The translations under genes and the position numbers were made by a program. A stretch of 6,495 bases of DNA from an uncultured Chloroflexota bacterium (GTDB taxonomy: Bacteria > Chloroflexota > Limnocylindria > Limnocylindrales > Limnocylindraceae), in contig CAINCM010000052.1 of the NCBI GenBank assembly GCA_903847005.1, positions 1 to 6,495 of the forward strand. Reading direction: 5' to 3'. Shown here in pieces: positions 5,821-6,495 of this stretch. The notes beneath the pieces were generated by a model that searched no databases, was not told the DNA's origin, and worked only from the letters and a program-made list of their open reading frames with translations. How positions within the stretch are numbered: the stretch's first letter is position 1; every line of letters begins with the position of its first letter.

Positions 5821-6156
5821 CTTCGCGGCGAGCTCCTTCAGTCCGAAACGGGACTCGAGCTGTTCCGCCGTCTGGAAGCCAACGGCGCCAACCGGTTGCG
5901 CGCCTGCACCCTTGAAGAAGGCGATCGTGGGGATCGACATGATGTTGAACGCGCGCTGCAGGCTCGGGTTCTCGTCGACGTTCACCTTGACGACGTCCAC
6001 CTTGCCGTCGTACTGCGCAGCGAGCTTCTCCAGTTCGGGGGCAACCAGCTTGCACGGGCCGCACCACGGGGCCCAGAAGTCGACGATCACGGGTCGCGGG
6101 GCGTTGGCAACGTCCGCTTCGAACGTCGCGTCGGTGGTGTGCTTGATCTCCGCCAT
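5818..6156 (-). CDS. trxA: Thioredoxin
   Basis: This 112-residue cytoplasmic thiol-disulfide oxidoreductase passes electrons from thioredoxin reductase to protein disulfides such as ribonucleotide reductase and peroxiredoxins. The whole thioredoxin fold is present at normal length. The active site WCGPC is at 31-35 (C32, C35), with the buried D26, the helix-kinking P40 and the cis-proline P76 in SIPT, all at the same positions as in E. coli thioredoxin. No signal peptide is seen. The ATG at 6156 has an AAGGA ribosome binding site ending about four bases upstream, with GGAGG a little further. The gene is divergent from the mutase subunit and convergent with the lipoprotein gene. No reductase gene is adjacent. 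Confidence 0.97.
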   Translation of the reverse strand: MAEIKHTTDATFEADVANAPRPVIVDFWAPWCGPCKLVAPELEKLAAQYDGKVDVVKVNVDENPSLQRAFNIMSIPTIAFFKGAGAQPVGAVGFQTAEQLESRFGLKELAAK

Positions 6157-6203
6157 CTTTTCCTTGCCTCCACATCAGCAGCGTGCTGCCGCCCTACCAC
6201 CCT

Positions 6204-6209
6204 ATCCTA
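6204..6209 (-). promoter_or_regulatory. Candidate -10 box for thioredoxin
   Basis: On the minus strand TAGGAT lies 47 bases before the thioredoxin ATG. Transcription would start near 6197 and give a leader of about 40 bases carrying the AAGGA/GGAGG ribosome binding site. The -35 position (about 6227-6232) shows no good match. Confidence 0.45.
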
Positions 6210-6244
6210 CCGACCTTCCGTGCCGAGGGTGCTCTGAGGCGGGG

Positions 6245-6250
6245 TAGGAT
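6245..6250 (+). promoter_or_regulatory. -10 box for leaderless transcription of the mutase subunit
   Basis: TAGGAT is followed by exactly six bases (GAGGTC) and then ATG at 6257. Transcription would start at the A of the start codon. The GAGG in between is too close to the ATG to be a useful ribosome binding site. No clear -35 box is present at the 17-bp spacing (6222-6227). Confidence 0.5.
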
Positions 6251-6256
6251 GAGGTC

Positions 6257-6495
6257 ATGACTGAACGTACGGCGCCGATCCGAGTCCTGATCGCCAAGCC
6301 TGGCCTCGACGGCCACGATCGCGGCGCGAAGGTGCTTGCGCGCGGCCTGCGCGACGAGGGCTTCGAGGTGATCTACACAGGCATCCGCCGCACCACCGAG
6401 GCGATCGTCGCCGCCGCCATCGAAGAGGATGTCGACGTCGTCGGCTGCTCGATCCTTTCAGGTGCGCACGCCACACTCCTGCCGAAGGTGGTCGC
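6257..6495 (+). CDS. Cobalamin-binding subunit of methylmalonyl-CoA-mutase-type enzyme (5' part)
   Basis: The frame runs off the window after 79 codons. Residues 8-23 contain the B12-binding core [10 protein letters not shown] with the DxHxxG motif (D18, H20, G23). H20 is the residue that in this family replaces dimethylbenzimidazole as lower cobalt ligand. S65-I-L67 is the SxL motif that holds the nucleotide tail, and GAH at 69-71 follows as usual. The late GG motif would lie beyond the window. Because the ATG is directly before this domain, this is a stand-alone small subunit that pairs with a separate catalytic subunit, as in split methylmalonyl-CoA mutases. Those interconvert methylmalonyl-CoA and succinyl-CoA. 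Small subunits of related mutases, such as the 2-hydroxyisobutyryl-CoA enzyme, look alike, so the substrate is not certain. It is divergent from thioredoxin and probably leaderless. Confidence 0.88.
   Translation, partial: MTERTAPIRVLIAKPGLDGHDRGAKVLARGLRDEGFEVIYTGIRRTTEAIVAAAIEEDVDVVGCSILSGAHATLLPKVV

Larger units (their letters stand above)
6204..6250. repeat. Inverted repeat formed by the two divergent -10 regions
   Basis: ATCCTACC at 6204-6211 is the exact reverse complement of GGTAGGAT at 6243-6250, 31 bp apart. Each copy contains the presumed -10 box of one of the two divergent genes. The symmetry may simply reflect two promoters of the same kind, or a shared regulator site. Confidence 0.55.

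Noticed and set aside
1..6495. CRISPR array, insertion sequence, tRNA, rRNA or phage genes
   Set aside because: No direct-repeat array, transposase motifs, terminal inverted repeats or RNA-gene signatures were seen on either strand.

Overview
The window is high-GC bacterial DNA, densely coded on both strands. It carries the 3' end of one gene, six complete protein genes, a possible 8-codon leader ORF and the 5' end of a last gene. A phylum cannot be fixed from this sequence. High GC, GTG starts, apparent leaderless promoters (TANNNT exactly six bases before ATG), a possible C50-carotenoid gene pair and a stand-alone cobalamin-binding mutase subunit all suit Actinomycetota. Chloroflexota or another high-GC phylum remains possible.

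Layout. Bases 1-243 hold the C-terminus of a phosphoenolpyruvate-protein phosphotransferase (Enzyme I)-like protein. A 221-bp gap (244-464) follows, with a candidate promoter and GC-rich dyads that could form a structured mRNA leader. Bases 465-1868 encode an AzgA-type purine permease, followed by a strong GC-rich hairpin that may also serve the convergent operon. On the minus strand, 4457-1945 is a two-gene operon with a 4-base GTGA overlap. Its first gene is a UbiA-family prenyltransferase most like lycopene elongases, and its second is a CrtI/CrtD-family carotenoid desaturase. Divergent from it, bases 4493-5810 carry a possible 8-codon leader ORF, a J-domain protein with an exonuclease-X-like C-terminal domain, and a small predicted lipoprotein. 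These are joined by GTGA and TGATG overlaps. Thioredoxin (6156-5818, minus) converges on the lipoprotein, with both stop codons inside one palindrome. Divergent from thioredoxin, at 6257, begins the B12-binding subunit of a methylmalonyl-CoA-mutase-type enzyme, cut by the window end.

How the genes work together. The prenyltransferase and desaturase probably act in sequence on a lycopene-type carotenoid, adding C5 units and further double bonds towards acyclic C50 pigments of the bacterioruberin or flavuxanthin type. The synthase genes (crtE, crtB) and the C50 hydratase or cyclase are not in the window. The other genes look like housekeeping neighbours: sugar phosphotransferase or PEP signalling, purine uptake, thiol redox, and propionate or branched-chain acyl-CoA metabolism.

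The most interesting signals are regulatory. Three start codons (4457 minus, 4493 plus, 6257 plus) each have a TANNNT hexamer exactly at -12 to -7, the layout of leaderless transcription. One of them would express an 8-aa leader peptide overlapping the start of the J-domain gene. No mobile element, CRISPR array, tRNA or rRNA was seen.
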